DNA from: Gossypium raimondii
Taxonomy: Eukaryota; Streptophyta; Magnoliopsida; Malvales; Malvaceae
Length of the DNA stretch: 64,000 nt
Assembly (NCBI RefSeq): GCF_025698545.1
Contig: NC_068571.1
Coordinates: 46,595,733-46,659,732, forward strand
Direction of reading: 5' to 3'
The position numbers and the translations under genes were made by a program. The notes below the pieces were generated by a model. It searched no databases and was not told the origin of the DNA. It saw nothing but the letters and a program-made list of their open reading frames with translations. Each line of letters opens with the position of its first letter. The stretch's first letter is position 1. Positions 15,620 to 27,927 of the stretch are shown here, one piece after another.

Positions 15620-18359
15620 AACACCTGTCCCTATGCAATTTCTCAATCTGTGTGCTTTTCTGGTAAGATCATCATAATTGTTCATATCTCTGCCTTAAAA
15701 CTGAAATCTGTATATAATTATCATAGGGACAAAATTAACCAATTTTTGTAACATGTTAATAAATTACATTTCGATTTTAGATATAGAATTTAAAAGGAAA
15801 GGTTATAAAATAAAAGGAAATAATTAGCCATGTTTACATTATAATTTTTGACATATGTTCTTCATTTAAAGCATTCATTTATAAGTTGAGTAAATTATTC
15901 TTTTAATCATTGCTTTTAATTATTTTAAGTTATTTCATTTTAAAAAATTATAATTATTTATATGCTAAATATAAAGTTAATTTTAAATAAATTATCTCTT
16001 AAAATATTTTATTTAATTGAATTAAGTTTTAATGTTATCATATTAAAATTAATAAATAGTAAATTTTTAGTTTAAAATATAATTTTTAAAAACACATAGT
16101 ACAAAAATTTATCAAATTGAATTTATATTTTTAAAAATATAATAATATTACATTCATTCATTAAAGTGGAGCAAAGATAAGTATAGAACTAAAAAAATCG
16201 AATATTAATAATTTTAACATTCAAAAAATTAATTTAACAATATATAAAATAAATAACTTGTAAGAATTTATTAATAATATTATTTAAATTATAATAAATT
16301 AATATAAGTGATTCTAAATTAGTTAAACATTTTTAAAAGTATTGTGTAATTACATTATTGTTTTAATTTATTAATGATTTTTATGAAAATTTTCATTAAA
16401 ATTTTAAACAAGAACTAATTTTACAATTGATTTGTGTATCACATATAAATATAAACTAGTTAATTAATATTACATCTCTCACTCACTTTGTAATTTTAGT
16501 GGTACATTCATTTTTAGTTTGACCAAAATACATCTAAAAGGTCAAGTTCATCATATATATTAAAATATATACTATATACAAAATGATGGTTGAGTTGGTG
16601 TTATGAATTAACTCGATATCAATTCAATTGTAAAATATTAATAATACCCTTATTTTAAAGGGTAATTAATATTCTTATAATGATATTTATCTTTTAATAC
16701 TTTTATATCAAATTCAAATAAAACAATTAAAAATCATTATCAAGAATCAAACACAAGACCAACAAATTTATATGCAAATCTCTTACCACCCTACCAATAA
16801 TAATTCATTGAAATAATTGTGTAAATATTTTTTAATATAAAATATTTTTATTTACCTACATCATGGGTGTGATAGAATCTAGTCTATATTACTCGCCCGA
16901 TACTTTTTATTTACTTTAGTTTAAAAGAAGTTAATAAGGAGAGTGATTTTTTTGATAAATAATAGAATGCATCGTATTGTCTTATATCAATTTATTCTTA
17001 CACAAGGAGAACCAAATTTATATTCTAAAACATGAAATGTAGGAACATCAAGAATACGTAGATTAACATCAGTAAATGACATGTTCTGGTCAACCAAGTT
17101 TCCTTCTCTTTTCATAAACTGAACTGAAATTTAACGGACTCAAATTGTCGAGATACTTACTTCATTCTTCTGACGAGAGTTACCGATGATGTACTTCCCA
17201 AGCAATCAAACATTAATAGCGGAGTGTATTAATGAAGTTTGGATGATCAAATTCATGCAAAAAAAAAGAAAACAAAAAAGCATTGCTTTTTTCTTAATAA
17301 ATTGAGTTACCAATTTATATGAAATGCTTTTCCTGTTTAAATTTGTTTTTTCATGTTTCTTCTGGTTTACATTATGCAGACCTACTCCTACTCCATCATT
17401 GTACAGTAGTTAGAAAATGAAAAATAAAATAAAAAATCCATCCTTGAAACCACAGCAAACGTTTCTACTAGCTTGTTATGCAATCACACAACACTCTTAC
17501 CCTTTTTGCTATCATTCATGTCATGCAGTTTGCCATTAAACTAAAATCTCCTGCTCCTTGCCGACACAAATATATTATTATCACTATTAATTATTATTAA
17601 ATTATAATAATTATTTCACAACACACTTGTTTTTAGTTACCGAGTTTTACCATCAGCACCTTAATATGCTGTTATGGTGAGGTGAATCCTCTTTCTCCAC
17701 TTACATGTTAAATTACTTAATCTTTTCAAAACATTTTTATATTTTGAATATAATTCTATTAAGCAATGTTTAATGACCACTGCACTTAGCAAGGCATAGT
17801 TTTATAACTTGTCTTATTTGTTGGCATGTTTAAGCCAAATGTTTTGATTATTTGCTTGTATATTTTCGAGACTCTTGTGTTTATTATTGGAGAAGAGATT
17901 GAATCAAACAAGATTATTTTTTAAGGATTCTTATGTATATACCAAGATATGCAATCCAAGATTATATGGGTTGACTTTATGAAGATTTATCTCAATCCTT
18001 TGTATCCTTATATAAAAGGTAATTGATTTGATGAAATTCGGACAAATCATGATGGATTGAAGTTTGCTTGTTGAATCTAAATTTGTGCTTTAAATATGGA
18101 ATGCTTTTCCAACCTTGATGGAGTTTTTATTATTGAGGCAAGTATGTGAGCAGTGGCTCACGTAGTGCCAACGATAGTGGCCACTGCAGTTAGCTCTGTA
18201 ACAAACAACATAACTTGCCATAGTTGGAGTTGACAGTCTTTTAGAACAAAAATCATTGGATTGAAAATCTTGTTGATATTGTAGTAGTATGACAACCCAT
18301 CTACAAAGAACGATCTATTTTAAGCAGCATATCTTGAGGATTAAAATATTGTGTATTTT
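15620..18359. other. AT-rich intergenic DNA
   Basis: No exon-like ORFs and no element with recognisable ends were found in 2.7 kb of strongly AT-rich sequence. Confidence 0.55.
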
Positions 18360-18800
18360 ATTTTGGTTGTTGTTTTATAGGGGGAATTGATTGTAATTGA
18401 TCTAGTATGTTAGCAAGTCTCAAACTCTTATATATTTGGAGAGATTTGTATAGGTTTTGTATAAAGTGAATTAGCACTGATCTGTTCATTGACGAGCTCC
18501 TAATTGAGAGTGCTTTGAGAATGTAAACAAGTTTATTACTTGGATTATAATCTAAGTTTTCAAGGGGAAACTTAGAGGTGAATGATCTAGATCGTTAGGT
18601 ACAAAACTGAGGTTACTATATCGGCATGTGATAAGACTTAAATCACTTAGTATTAGATTTATAGCCTAAGTTTCCAGGGGAAAACTTAAGATAGTGGATT
18701 TACTCACTAAGCTAGATTTCGCAAACTTAGAGAAACTGAACTGCGTAAATAACTTGTTGTGCTCTTGCTTTCTTTGTTCTTATCGCAATTTCACCTTTAA
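18360..18800 (+). mobile_element. LTR-retrotransposon non-coding fragment, copy 2
   Basis: It shares ordered blocks with the inverted segment 2030-2420: TATGTTAGCAAGTCTCAA, TTGTATAGGTTTTGTAT, GAGAGTGCTTTGAGA, CACTAAGCTAGATTTCGC and AAACTTAGAGAAACTG. Inside, a block with CTAAGTTT and CAGGGGAAA-like words is repeated (near 18545 and 18665). No coding sequence is attached. Confidence 0.6.
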
Positions 18801-19045
18801 TGGCACTATAAGTAGCACTTATGTTATCACTAGCTATTTCCTTTGCAAGTTTCTATTGTAGGTTCCAAGACTAAAATTTTAAGAAACTTTTTCTTGTTTT
18901 ATAAGGTTCTTACATATTTTAAGTGATTATTTCAAGTATTACAAATTACCTAATTTCTAAGAAACCATTTTATTGTTTTAATTAATTTTTTAATCTATTA
19001 CAAATTACTTAATTTCTTAGAACACTTTCATTTTTTATGTTAAAG

Positions 19046-19165
19046 TTGTGTGACCCAAATTCTTGTTAAAAAAATAAAATACAGTGGTAAAACAATGAGA
19101 TTTGTGTACGGACCATGTTGCATAAGTAGAATCCGTATAGAACTGCTCTTTTTTTATGAGCTAGC
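19046..19165 (+). mobile_element. Diverged copy of the copia LTR start
   Basis: GTGACCCAAATTCTTG, ATACAGTGGTAAAA and GAATCCGTATAGAACT correspond in order to the LTR at 984-1080. It is a partial and old relative of that family. Confidence 0.6.
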
Positions 19166-20400
19166 CTGATCATGGAAATGCAAGAGGAGAAATTATCCAA
19201 AGATCACAAACAAGGATCTAAAATGAAGAGCCACCAGAGAGAGCTTAATGAAGTTGTATACGAGAAGCGTATCTCATAGGAAGATTGAGGGATGTACTCC
19301 CAAGATAAGGGGTTTGTCTAAGAGATAGGATTTTGTCGAGATTATTCCTCTTTGAGGAAAGTCTGATACGGGTACACCACCGTGATGATAACCTGTAGGG
19401 AGGAAACGAGCAAAGGGGATGGCAAGCTCATATAGTCGTAGGGATGATGACTTGCTAGTTCAGCTGGACAGAGCGATCTTCGCTTATGGGACAAGAGAGT
19501 TCCCAAGTCAGGGCTAGTGTGAGGGATAGATTATTGGAATTAATCTCACACTGCGAATAATGGAGTGGAATGAGAATGGGTTCGCCAGAGTGGTGAGGGA
19601 AGTCATGATTCGATATAACCTTTTTGTGATGAATTTTTCATATATTATATCATTTTATCCTTTATATCTAGATTGTACACAAGTCATGGTATAGTTACAC
19701 TTGTATAGTCCAATATCATATTTCTTGATGTTCTGAGTAGACTACAATAAACAAATAAGTGTGATATCTATCAACTTATTTGAGCATGGTTATGCATTTC
19801 TAGTCTCACTCCATTAAGTGAAGTAAGATACTGCTCCCTTTATGTAGGAGGGACAAATCCTATCTTGATTAATCATATCTCACTACATAGATTGTGACAT
19901 ACCCAACATCAGTCTTTATAGTACAACCTGTTACGGTAGACGTTTGACTGTATCAAAATATATGACTTGCGATGTTGGGACAATGATGATCTCAAGTCTA
20001 AGGATAGTATACATAGTTATCACTATGAGTAATGTTGTGACTATTACATAGTAATCCAAGAAACATACTCCTAGCGAGTCAGTCTAGTATGTTGTTTTCT
20101 AACACATACCAATGTATTGATTTTGGCATTCTTATGTTAATGACAACATTTTGTCATCAATCAACTACACATTAGTCTTAATGCATTATTATTGTCCATG
20201 CCCACAATAATGCTTGACTAAGGACCTTTTAAGAATAATCATATTATTCTCAAGACTTTATTATTAATCATTTTATTTACTCACACAGAAAAAGAAACTC
20301 AAACAACAATGGCAATGCCTTATATGAACAAACACAACAAATGAGTATGTGATTACAATCATCTCATGATTGGTCTTTGGGCATACTCTAATAGATAGTT
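19166..20400. mobile_element. Retrotransposon-derived non-coding DNA
   Basis: No coding frame was found. The segment ends in a terminus-like stretch (GGGCATACTCTAATA at about 20378), whose complement resembles the start of a copia LTR (TATTAGAGTATGCCC). Boundaries are uncertain. Confidence 0.4.
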
Positions 20401-20579
20401 CTTAGCTAGATTTTAGAGTTGTATTGTAAACAACATATTGATTAAAGATAGAAATGAATTGAATGATTAAACATTCAGCGGCTTAAGGCCTTAGCTGTAA
20501 GAATATTTATTAATATTATTAGATAAACTTCATTTTAGTTTGTTCACTGATAGCTAAGTTGAAATTTATTAAGTATAAG

Positions 20580-20638
20580 TCTATTTGTGATGCTCCATAC
20601 CCAGATTCGATGGACAAGTCGGGTTTAGGGTGTTACAT
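20580..20638 (-). mobile_element. Gypsy LTR terminus fragment
   Basis: CAGATTCGATGGACAAGTCG followed by GGGTTTAGGGTGTTACA resembles the right end of the solo LTR at 9150-9207 (GGGTTAGGGGTGTTACA). Only this end remains. Confidence 0.55.
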
Positions 20639-20639
20639 T

Positions 20640-21040
20640 AAATTTGTAGTGGCATTTTTCCTAAAAACTGTCGCCAGATGTGCCACATTTAGTGGCAATC
20701 CTTAAAGAAACACTGCTAATTAATGATTTTAGAATGTGGAAATATGAATATTTGTGTGAAATTCATTAACAACATACATATAACGATATTTATTCTAAAA
20801 ATGTCGCTATTGATCCAAACATATGGTGGTGGTCATAATTTAATCACCATAAATATTATAATTAAAAATTAAAATGTTTTTAATATTATTCATTTATTTT
20901 AGCAGCATTTTGTTTTTGAATGTTGTAAATTCTATAACTTTTAGCATCTTTTCACTTATAAACGCCGCAAATTTAATGGCATTTTGCTTATAAATGTCGC
21001 AGATTCTATCACGTTTAGTGGCGCGCATTCAAAAACACTG
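20640..21040. mobile_element. CACTA-like subterminal repeat block
   Basis: Repeated, inverted variants of a short word occur through the block: GTGGCATTTTT, AACTGTCGCC, AAATGTCGCTA, AGCAGCATTTTG, AAACGCCGCAAA, AATGGCATTTTG and AAATGTCGCAG. Arrays of GCGGC(A/G)TTTT words are typical of plant CACTA (En/Spm) subterminal regions. No CACTA terminus or transposase was found, so this is a remnant. Confidence 0.55.
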
Positions 21041-22700
21041 TGGCACCCCACACCCAACTTGGTCAATGGACCCGAATGTGAGATGTGATATTCCATTACT
21101 CTCCGACATTACTACTTGAAGCTTTGACAAACATAGTTGGACTAGCGACAACAATTTTACCTTTCTATTCACTATCCTAAAAATCTTTTTCCAAGAATAT
21201 TCTCTCTACCAGCAATTAGAATCTAATCAATTTTGTCATTACTAAGATTGAACTTTTTTCTCCTTTTCCTTCAACCTTAGCCCTAGCCCTAGCTTCTTAT
21301 TGGTGTCATCGATGCTTCACTCTAATGATGAAACATCATCTAAAACCATCCAAAGAAAAGCCCAAAACCCTCTCTCTTCCCTTCTCTAAATGTTTTTTCT
21401 TGAAAAATCACTGGAAATTTCCAAATATCTTAAGAGACTTTCGAGCTTCTTGAACCTAGATCTCTCTCATTGGTTCTTAGATTGGCCCGATTTTAAGATA
21501 TGTTACTCTTCTTGATGGTGGCTATTTCTTCACAGTTAGGATTTATAAAGTGACGACCGGAAACCCATAAACTGTCATTGACTTGAGATAAATTATCTTA
21601 TTCTTATTGTTCTTTTTTCAGTGTTTTCCTTCTGATTTTGGTTAAATTTGTACATGATTTGATTTCTTTCACCTTATTTTTAGCCGCTATAAAAAGGCAT
21701 AATGACATTGTACATGATTCCAAAGAAAATTGAATAAAATTGTGTTTCTTCATGTGATACAAGGGTTGGGCATGATGTTACCCTTTGTTTTTTCACTACT
21801 ATTCTATGGCGAATATGGTAAAGAAATTACTGAGCTTTTTTCTAGTTGATTTGTTGTAGAGGAATTTGGTGAAGATTCCAAGCTTGAAGTCTTAGAAGAT
21901 AAGGAAACCCTCATCGTTAGAAGGTACAATTTGATTGGGGAAAGATAGGTTTTGGTTTTCAACTATTAATTCATATAAATTAAATTTGTGTTGATCAAGA
22001 AAAAAGGGAAACTAAGGTTTAAATCTTTTCATAGGTGGTGTTTGATTGCCAATAGAATCCCTAAAAGAACAACTAAGGAGGTTGAGAAGTATTGGACTTT
22101 AAGATTCTCTAATAATAATCAAATGCCCAATCTAAATTAAGGTTATCTTCATATTAGATCTTTGAGCTTTGCATTGGTTGATTGTTTCAGGGTTTTTTTT
22201 TTGTTCATTGTTGACTGTTTCAACTTTGAGTTGTATTACATACATGTTTTTCATTTCTAACCAGGCAAATAAAAGAATGCTTGGGCTTTGTATATTATCT
22301 CATTATTGCTATTTTTAAAAAAATCAAAGAGTTCTAATTTTTTTATATAGTTCTTCTATAATTTTATAATTTTTTTATTTTTCTATAATTTTTACCAATT
22401 TTTTGAATTTCTATCATATTTTTAATATTTTTTATTTTTAAGAATATTTTTATATTTATTCTTTTACATTTTAAATATTTTTTTAATTAATTGTCGACAT
22501 GACGTGTCAACAATTAATACATGTGGATTGCCATGTGGCATCCATGTTAGCAAGTTAGCGACACTATTAACATTTTCATCAAATTCTGATCAATTTTTTT
22601 TAAAAAAAATAATAGTTCAAGGGCTAAAAGAGACAAAAAAAAATAAAGAGTTGATTTGATTTTTTAGAGAAGGCTGAGGGCCAAAAATGTCATTATGCCT
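21041..22700. other. Intergenic DNA with weak LTR-like start
   Basis: CACCCCACACCCAACTTGG at about 21054 looks like the start of a gypsy LTR, but no partner end was found. From 22480 to 22700 there is one end of the GCATAATGAC...GTCATTATGC MITE family (compare 25236-25592). No gene was recognised. Confidence 0.4.
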
Positions 22701-23345
22701 AAATTTTAGCTTAAAATTGGTCGAGTGCATTTGGAAACATAAGATTTTGTGTTTTAAACTTAATTTAATATGACAAATATGTATGAATGCTTTAGGGCAT
22801 GTTTGACAATGTTTGAGCTTGTTTTGGGGTTGATTTGGTAGGCTTATACTGTCTTTCTTTTTTTTTTGTAGATTTTTTGGGTTTTGGAGATGAGGTATCA
22901 AAACCTCTTCACCAAGCATCGGTACCTTGTATGAGATATTAGAACATGGATCACAATATCGATACATTGCATTATGTATTGGAACATTGGCTCTTATGTA
23001 TCCAAACCTGTAACTTGCACCTGGAATTTTGAAAACCTGGTACCAAGTATAAGTACTTTGAGACAAGGTATTGAAACTTGTACCGTGTTTTTGATATTTT
23101 GGCCCCGAATGTTGTTTTTTAAGCTCCTTTTCATTGTATCTTTGCTTAACTATTGTCTAGAGTGCATGAATGCTTATAAATACATCTCATCATGTTTAAT
23201 AAACATGAATTTGATTGTTTCGATTTTGTCTAAGGTTAATCCGGTAATCAATATGGTATCATGCATCCGATCATCTTTCGAGTTGGGTGTAGAGTATTAC
23301 ATATTCTCAATGGGCAAAATTATTATATTAATATGATTGATTACA
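22701..23345. repeat. Repetitive region with degenerate GGTATCGAAAC-like words
   Basis: Between about 22880 and 23085 short words such as GAGGTATCAAAACC, CATCGGTACCTTG, CAATATCGATACATTG and AGGTATTGAAACTTGTACC recur every 25-45 bp. They look like decayed subrepeats of a retroelement leader. ORFs over this region on both strands are incidental. Confidence 0.45.
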
Positions 23346-23558
23346 AATTGATGTTATTGACCCCTATGTGATCACAAGATGTTTAAAAATATTATTGCTT
23401 CATGTACACCTTTGATAATCTAGATGTTGTGGTTACTCTAAATTACTTAAACATACATGATCAAATAACATCATAACTTAAAATTATACAATATTGTAAA
23501 CTACAATTTATGTCATTCACCATATATAAGTGCAATATGTTTAATATATCATAATTTA

Positions 23559-24162
23559 GGGTCTGTTTGATTGACGGAATTGATTTTCCGGAAAACCATT
23601 TCTAACTTTCCAGCGTTTGATTGGCGGAAAACATTTTCCATTTGGAAAATGAACTCCAAAACAAGGGAAAATGGGTTACATTTTAGGGAAAATGTCTTAC
23701 ACTTTCAATTTCCGTAAGACATTTTCCGTGCTCTCCTCTCTATCGCCTCCTTCATTCCTTCATTCATTTCCGTAGAAAAGCGCTTACATTTATCGATTTT
23801 CCAAGAACTTGTTTTTTAATTATTCAATACTTGTTTTTAACACAATTACAAATAATTTATTTGATATTAGTTTTTTCAATTTATAACGATTAATATTGTA
23901 GCTTAATAATTGAGTATTATTATAAATAAATCATTGCAATATATGTAAAAATAATTTAAAATATAAAATTTATTAATATATATTAATATATGTAAAAACA
24001 ACTTTTCCGAAAAATATTTTCAAAAATCATAGCAAGAGAAAATATTTTACATGATTCAATCAAACACCGAAAATATTTTCCAAGAAATCATTTTACGAAA
24101 AGTAAAACATTTTCCGTAAATCATTTTACGGAAAATATTTTCTTGGCAATCAAACAGAACCC
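23559..24162. mobile_element. Tourist-like (PIF/Harbinger) MITE, 604 bp
   Basis: The ends are GGGTCTGTTTGATTG and, inverted, GGGTTCTGTTTGATTGCC. Both sides carry the trinucleotide TTA (23556-23558 and 24163-24165). A TTA duplication with GGG(C/T)CTGTTTG ends defines Tourist-type MITEs. The subterminal parts contain many GGAAAA(C/T)ATTTTCC words in both orientations, so the element is strongly hairpin-forming. No transposase is present. Confidence 0.9.
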
Positions 24163-24819
24163 TTAATGCATATGTATTTAGTATTTCAGTATTTTAGATG
24201 TTGTGGCTACTCCAATTTACTTGTACATATACAATCATATGACATCATAACTCAGTGTTATACAATATTATATTTAACATTGCATATAAAGTTGTATATA
24301 CATAATAAAGTAAATATACATAATATCCATGCATTTTCCATACATAAAACATCAATTTATGTAAAATACAACCATCCAAAGAATCTCACAGAGTAATAAA
24401 ATCCTTGATAACAAAAAAAAAAAAAAAAAGGTTTTTCTTATACGAGCTGATGTCATATTCCGGAGCCACGTCTTTTGTGCGGGCAGCCTACTACCTTCAC
24501 TCATTGTGGCCTGCTGCCACAACTTTCTCTTCCAACCATCAAAACACTCGTCTAGTCGTCACAACCTCCAAAATTCAAGTTGCAACTTTGAAGTAAGTTT
24601 GATTATAGACTTAGAATGTTGCAGCTTGCTCCATAACATGGCCTTGGTTTTGAAAAAAGAAGAAAAAATATGAAAATTCTTTTGTATTTTGGAAACATAA
24701 ATTTACAGAAAATTCAAGGCTACCATAGATGAACTTTTTGCAATTTCTCCAATTACCCAAAGTTGAAAAATACATAATAATGTCAAAATTTATTAGTCAT
24801 CATAAAATCAACCAGAAAA

Positions 24820-25145
24820 AATCCGACCCTCATCGAGATGATAGAGGCAAGCAACCTATCAGGGGGATCATTGATGTGCTTGTTGGGGGCAAGCATGTAG
24901 AATGGGTAGCCTCCAATTTCAGGCGAAAGGCTCACCTTAGGAGTGTAATGTTAGGGGGCGCCCCAGTGAAATAGCCCAGGACTTCTCCATGACAGGTTTA
25001 GTTTTCGGAATTTGATGAGAGGGACGTCTTTGATGTTAAAGGAGACAGTCTTCTCATGGTTTTTGCCACTATCTTCTCATTTCAAGTAAAGATGATCTTG
25101 ATCAACACAGGTAGCTCTGTGAATATTCTCATTGTCAAGGTTTTC
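24820..25145 (+). pseudogene. Ty3/gypsy protease-region fragment
   Basis: GIIDVLVGGKH and FRRKAHLRSVM are followed, after stops, by a protease-like ILINTGSSVNIL at about 25092-25130. Gypsy gag-pol has this order (linker, then DTGSS protease). The catalytic Asp has become Asn and several stops intervene, so it is dead. No LTR was found nearby. Confidence 0.65.
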
Positions 25146-25235
25146 AATCAAAAAGAAAATTTTAATATAATAATAAAGAAATATATTTTTAATTAAAAAT
25201 GATAGGTATCATTACATAATCGGACCAAAAATCTT

Positions 25236-25592
25236 GGCATAATGATTTATTTAGCCTCCAACTTTATAAAAAATTTATTTTAGATATCCATTTAATTTTT
25301 CATCTTTTTAACTCTTAAACTTGTGTTTTGTTAAATCACCCTAAAATGAATGAAAAATTAACAAACATAACTTTGTTGTGGACTGACACGTAAATGTCAC
25401 ATCAACAATTAATTATTTTTAAAAATTCAAAAATATAAAAATTTATTTAAATTATTTAAAATCTTTTGAAAAATTAAAAATTAAAAATCTTAAAAATTTT
25501 AAAGGTTAAAAGAGGCGAAAAATTAAATGGAGTGCTAAGATAGTTTTTTTTTTTTTTTTGTAAAGGTTGAGTGCTAAATAAGTCATTATGTC
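25236..25592. mobile_element. Mutator-like MITE with perfect 9-bp target duplication
   Basis: The ends are GGCATAATGATTTATTTAGC and, inverted, GACATAATGACTTATTTAGC. AAAAATCTT flanks both sides (25227-25235 and 25593-25601). The 357-bp interior is non-coding and AT-rich. Relatives are at 47818-48310 and, one end only, near 22480-22700. Confidence 0.9.
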
Positions 25593-25639
25593 AAAAATCT
25601 TTAATAACCAAAGTGAGAAAAATCATATACTTTAAATAG

Positions 25640-26130
25640 AGGTACTCATTGGTTGTGTCGAGCTGGGTTCGAGCTGAGCCCATGCAATGTATCTAGACTA
25701 ATTGTCCAAGCTCAGACTCAACTCAACTTGAAAAATAGGCTTACTTTTTTACCCAAGCCCAACCCAATTTAAGAAAAGTAAACTCGGGCCAGCTCATATT
25801 TGATTTTTTTAAATTAGTTTTTATTTAAAAATAATTTTTTAGAAAATATAATATACTAAATGTACTAAAAAAAGCTAAAATAAAATTTTCTAATACATTA
25901 AAAATATTTTACCATAAATATAATAAACGTTTTATTGTATTAAATATAAATTTTATATTTTGTATTTTGAATTGAGTTATGTAGTTGAGAAAGGTTTTTT
26001 TTAAGTTTTAGATAATTGATTTAATTATTATTAGATTAATAATTTAATATAAATATATCTAATTATTATTTAACATATATAATTAATATAATTATTTTTA
26101 TTGCTTTGAATTTAACTAAACTCATTTTGT
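25640..26130. repeat. Remnant with GAGCTGGGTTCGAGCTGAGC words
   Basis: The left part carries GAGCTGGGTTCGAGCTGAGC, CAAGCTCAGACTCAACTC and CCCAAGCCCAACCCAATT, like the palindrome-rich interior of the hAT MITE at 46811-47260. The right end is missing and the rest is AT-rich. Confidence 0.4.
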
Positions 26131-26201
26131 AAAGGGGCCATCGGAATGAGCAGCTCTACTTTCAAGAACTAAAGTACGTATTGAAACAAAATTAAGTGCG
26201 C

Positions 26202-26209
26202 AACCCTAA
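26202..26209 (+). promoter_or_regulatory. Telo-box (AACCCTAA) upstream of DSS1
   Basis: An exact AACCCTAA lies 267 bp before the DSS1 ATG. Telo-boxes are common in promoters of plant housekeeping and proliferation genes, which suits a proteasome subunit. Role inferred only. Confidence 0.45.
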
Positions 26210-26331
26210 AATAGTCATTTTGCGCGCTGCTTTCTCCTTATATTTGGGCTTCATCTGGAGTCTGGACTACGCTTTTCAGTATACGAAAACCCCTCCTCAA
26301 GAAATATTCAGTCTCTGTGCAATTACAACTC

Positions 26332-26459
26332 GTAAGTTAACTAATAATTTCTTTTCAATTTTTTTAATTTTCTAATATCAGTTTTCTTTTATTTTAATTC
26401 CCCAGTTGCTGCCTTCACAAAATTAGGGTTTTGTGTTAATATTATTTCTCTGTTTTCAG
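26332..26459 (+). other. Intron in the DSS1 5' leader
   Basis: The donor GTAAGT follows ACAACTC at 26331 and the acceptor TGTTTTCAG ends 9 bp before the ATG. Both sites are near consensus and the segment is T-rich like a plant intron. Confidence 0.75.
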
Positions 26460-26468
26460 CAAGAAAAA

Positions 26469-27927
26469 ATGGCAACGGAACTACCAAAACCGGCAACCGA
26501 AGACGTAAAGTTTGATTTGTTTGAAGATGATGATGAGTTTGAAGAATTTGAGATTGATGAAGGTAATTGTTTTTACCTTATTTTAAAAAAAAAAAGGAAA
26601 AATTCGTGGATGCTAGGGTTTAATTTTGGGTATACTAACTGATCAAAAATTATGAAAAAGATTATGCCGATTAGCTTGATTTTTTTACTTTCTTCTATAG
26701 TTTTCTTAATGTTGAATTATAAAATATGAGCTGTTCAATTTATTGAACTTCTACGCTTCTGGTTTTATCTAGATTGGAATTTATATTTGAATTAGAGAGG
26801 GAGTCTGTATTGCGGCGATACTTGTTGGAGTCCAAGAGGCCATTGGCTTTTATGGCAGATAGTCTTTGAAAAATGTGAATCTAATGTAGTCATTGCCTGG
26901 TTGCTGATTTGGTTGCGAACCCTTTTTTATATTTGTTTTTTTGTGTCCGAGACTTTGTTTCTCTTTATATATGATACTTATAAGCTGCCTGAATTCATTT
27001 GCTGGTTACTAGGATCATTGGAGTGCTTGTTTGTGCAATTAAAACTCCCATTTTTATATCTGGTTAACCATAATATACTAGGTCTAGCTTGAAATATTGT
27101 TATAAATTCTTGTTGGAAACGTACACAACTTGATTCTTGATTCATCAAACTCTTGTTGCAGTCAGAATGAGAGCTTCTCTTAGCCTCTCGCAGAATTTTG
27201 ACACTCATAATTTTCTGACCTAGCCCCCAAGCTGAACTGACCTGTTTTCACCTTAATGACCATGTTAGTATTTGCAATTCACAAAATTTTGACATCATCT
27301 TATACCCATATTATCCTTCCATGAGCCTGACTTTCAAATTTGCTAATTATAGAATTATATTTACTTTCACCAATTAGGAATAAAAATAAAACATTGGATT
27401 TCAAGAGTTTTCCCTGGCAGCAGATCACAAACAATCTTTAGTATTCTTGGACTCCTAATCTCTGATGCAAGCAACTGATAACATGGTTGCATGCTGTTGG
27501 CTTAAAGAATTTGTGATGATAATTAATGTTCATAGTATAATTTAATTCCACGTAGTATACTTTTTGCTGCCCTAAGATCATTACTTGTTCTTCTGGGATG
27601 TATCATCTGTTTCTTTTCTGAATTACAGCTTGTTTCTTTTTGATAGCGGTACTTGGTTCACTAAATACTTGCTCCCTCTTGCTAGTCTCAGCTGATGGAT
27701 CTGTGTTTGGTTTCAGTTTTTTTAGAGAATTCGTAATGTATTTAATATGATATCTGAGAGAATTGCAATCTGAACTTTTCTGTTTTCTGGCAGAGTGGGA
27801 GTTAAAGGAAGAAGGAAAGGAGATTACACAGCAATGGGAAGATGACTGGGATGATGATGATGTCACTGACGATTTCTCTTTACAACTGAGGAGGGAACTT
27901 GAGAATAACACTGAGAACAACAACTAA
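26469..27927 (+). CDS. DSS1: DSS1/SEM1, 26S proteasome lid subunit, 2 coding exons, 75 aa
   Basis: Coding exons 26469-26562 and 27794-27927. The split codon G|AG gives glutamate. DSS1 (Rpn15/Sem1) is a short, largely disordered acidic protein of the 19S lid. It also binds BRCA2 in homologous recombination and joins TREX-2. The product shows both family acidic/aromatic patches, DLFEDDDEFEEFEIDE (near residues 17-32) and WELKEEGK followed by QQWEDDWDDDDV (about 33-55), and a basic-acidic tail ending ENNTENNN. Length is normal for plants. The ATG follows AAGAAAAA directly after the leader intron. The intron between coding exons (1,231 bp) has no transposon with clear ends. An acidic-looking antisense ORF at 27603-27923 is its shadow. 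Confidence 0.96.

Noticed and set aside
22617..23336. ORFs of 149 aa (minus) and 120 aa (plus)
   Set aside because: They overlap each other across repetitive, AT-rich sequence with no family motif and no exon structure.
27603..27923. 106-aa minus-strand Ser-rich ORF
   Set aside because: Antisense shadow of DSS1 exon 2 and its intron.
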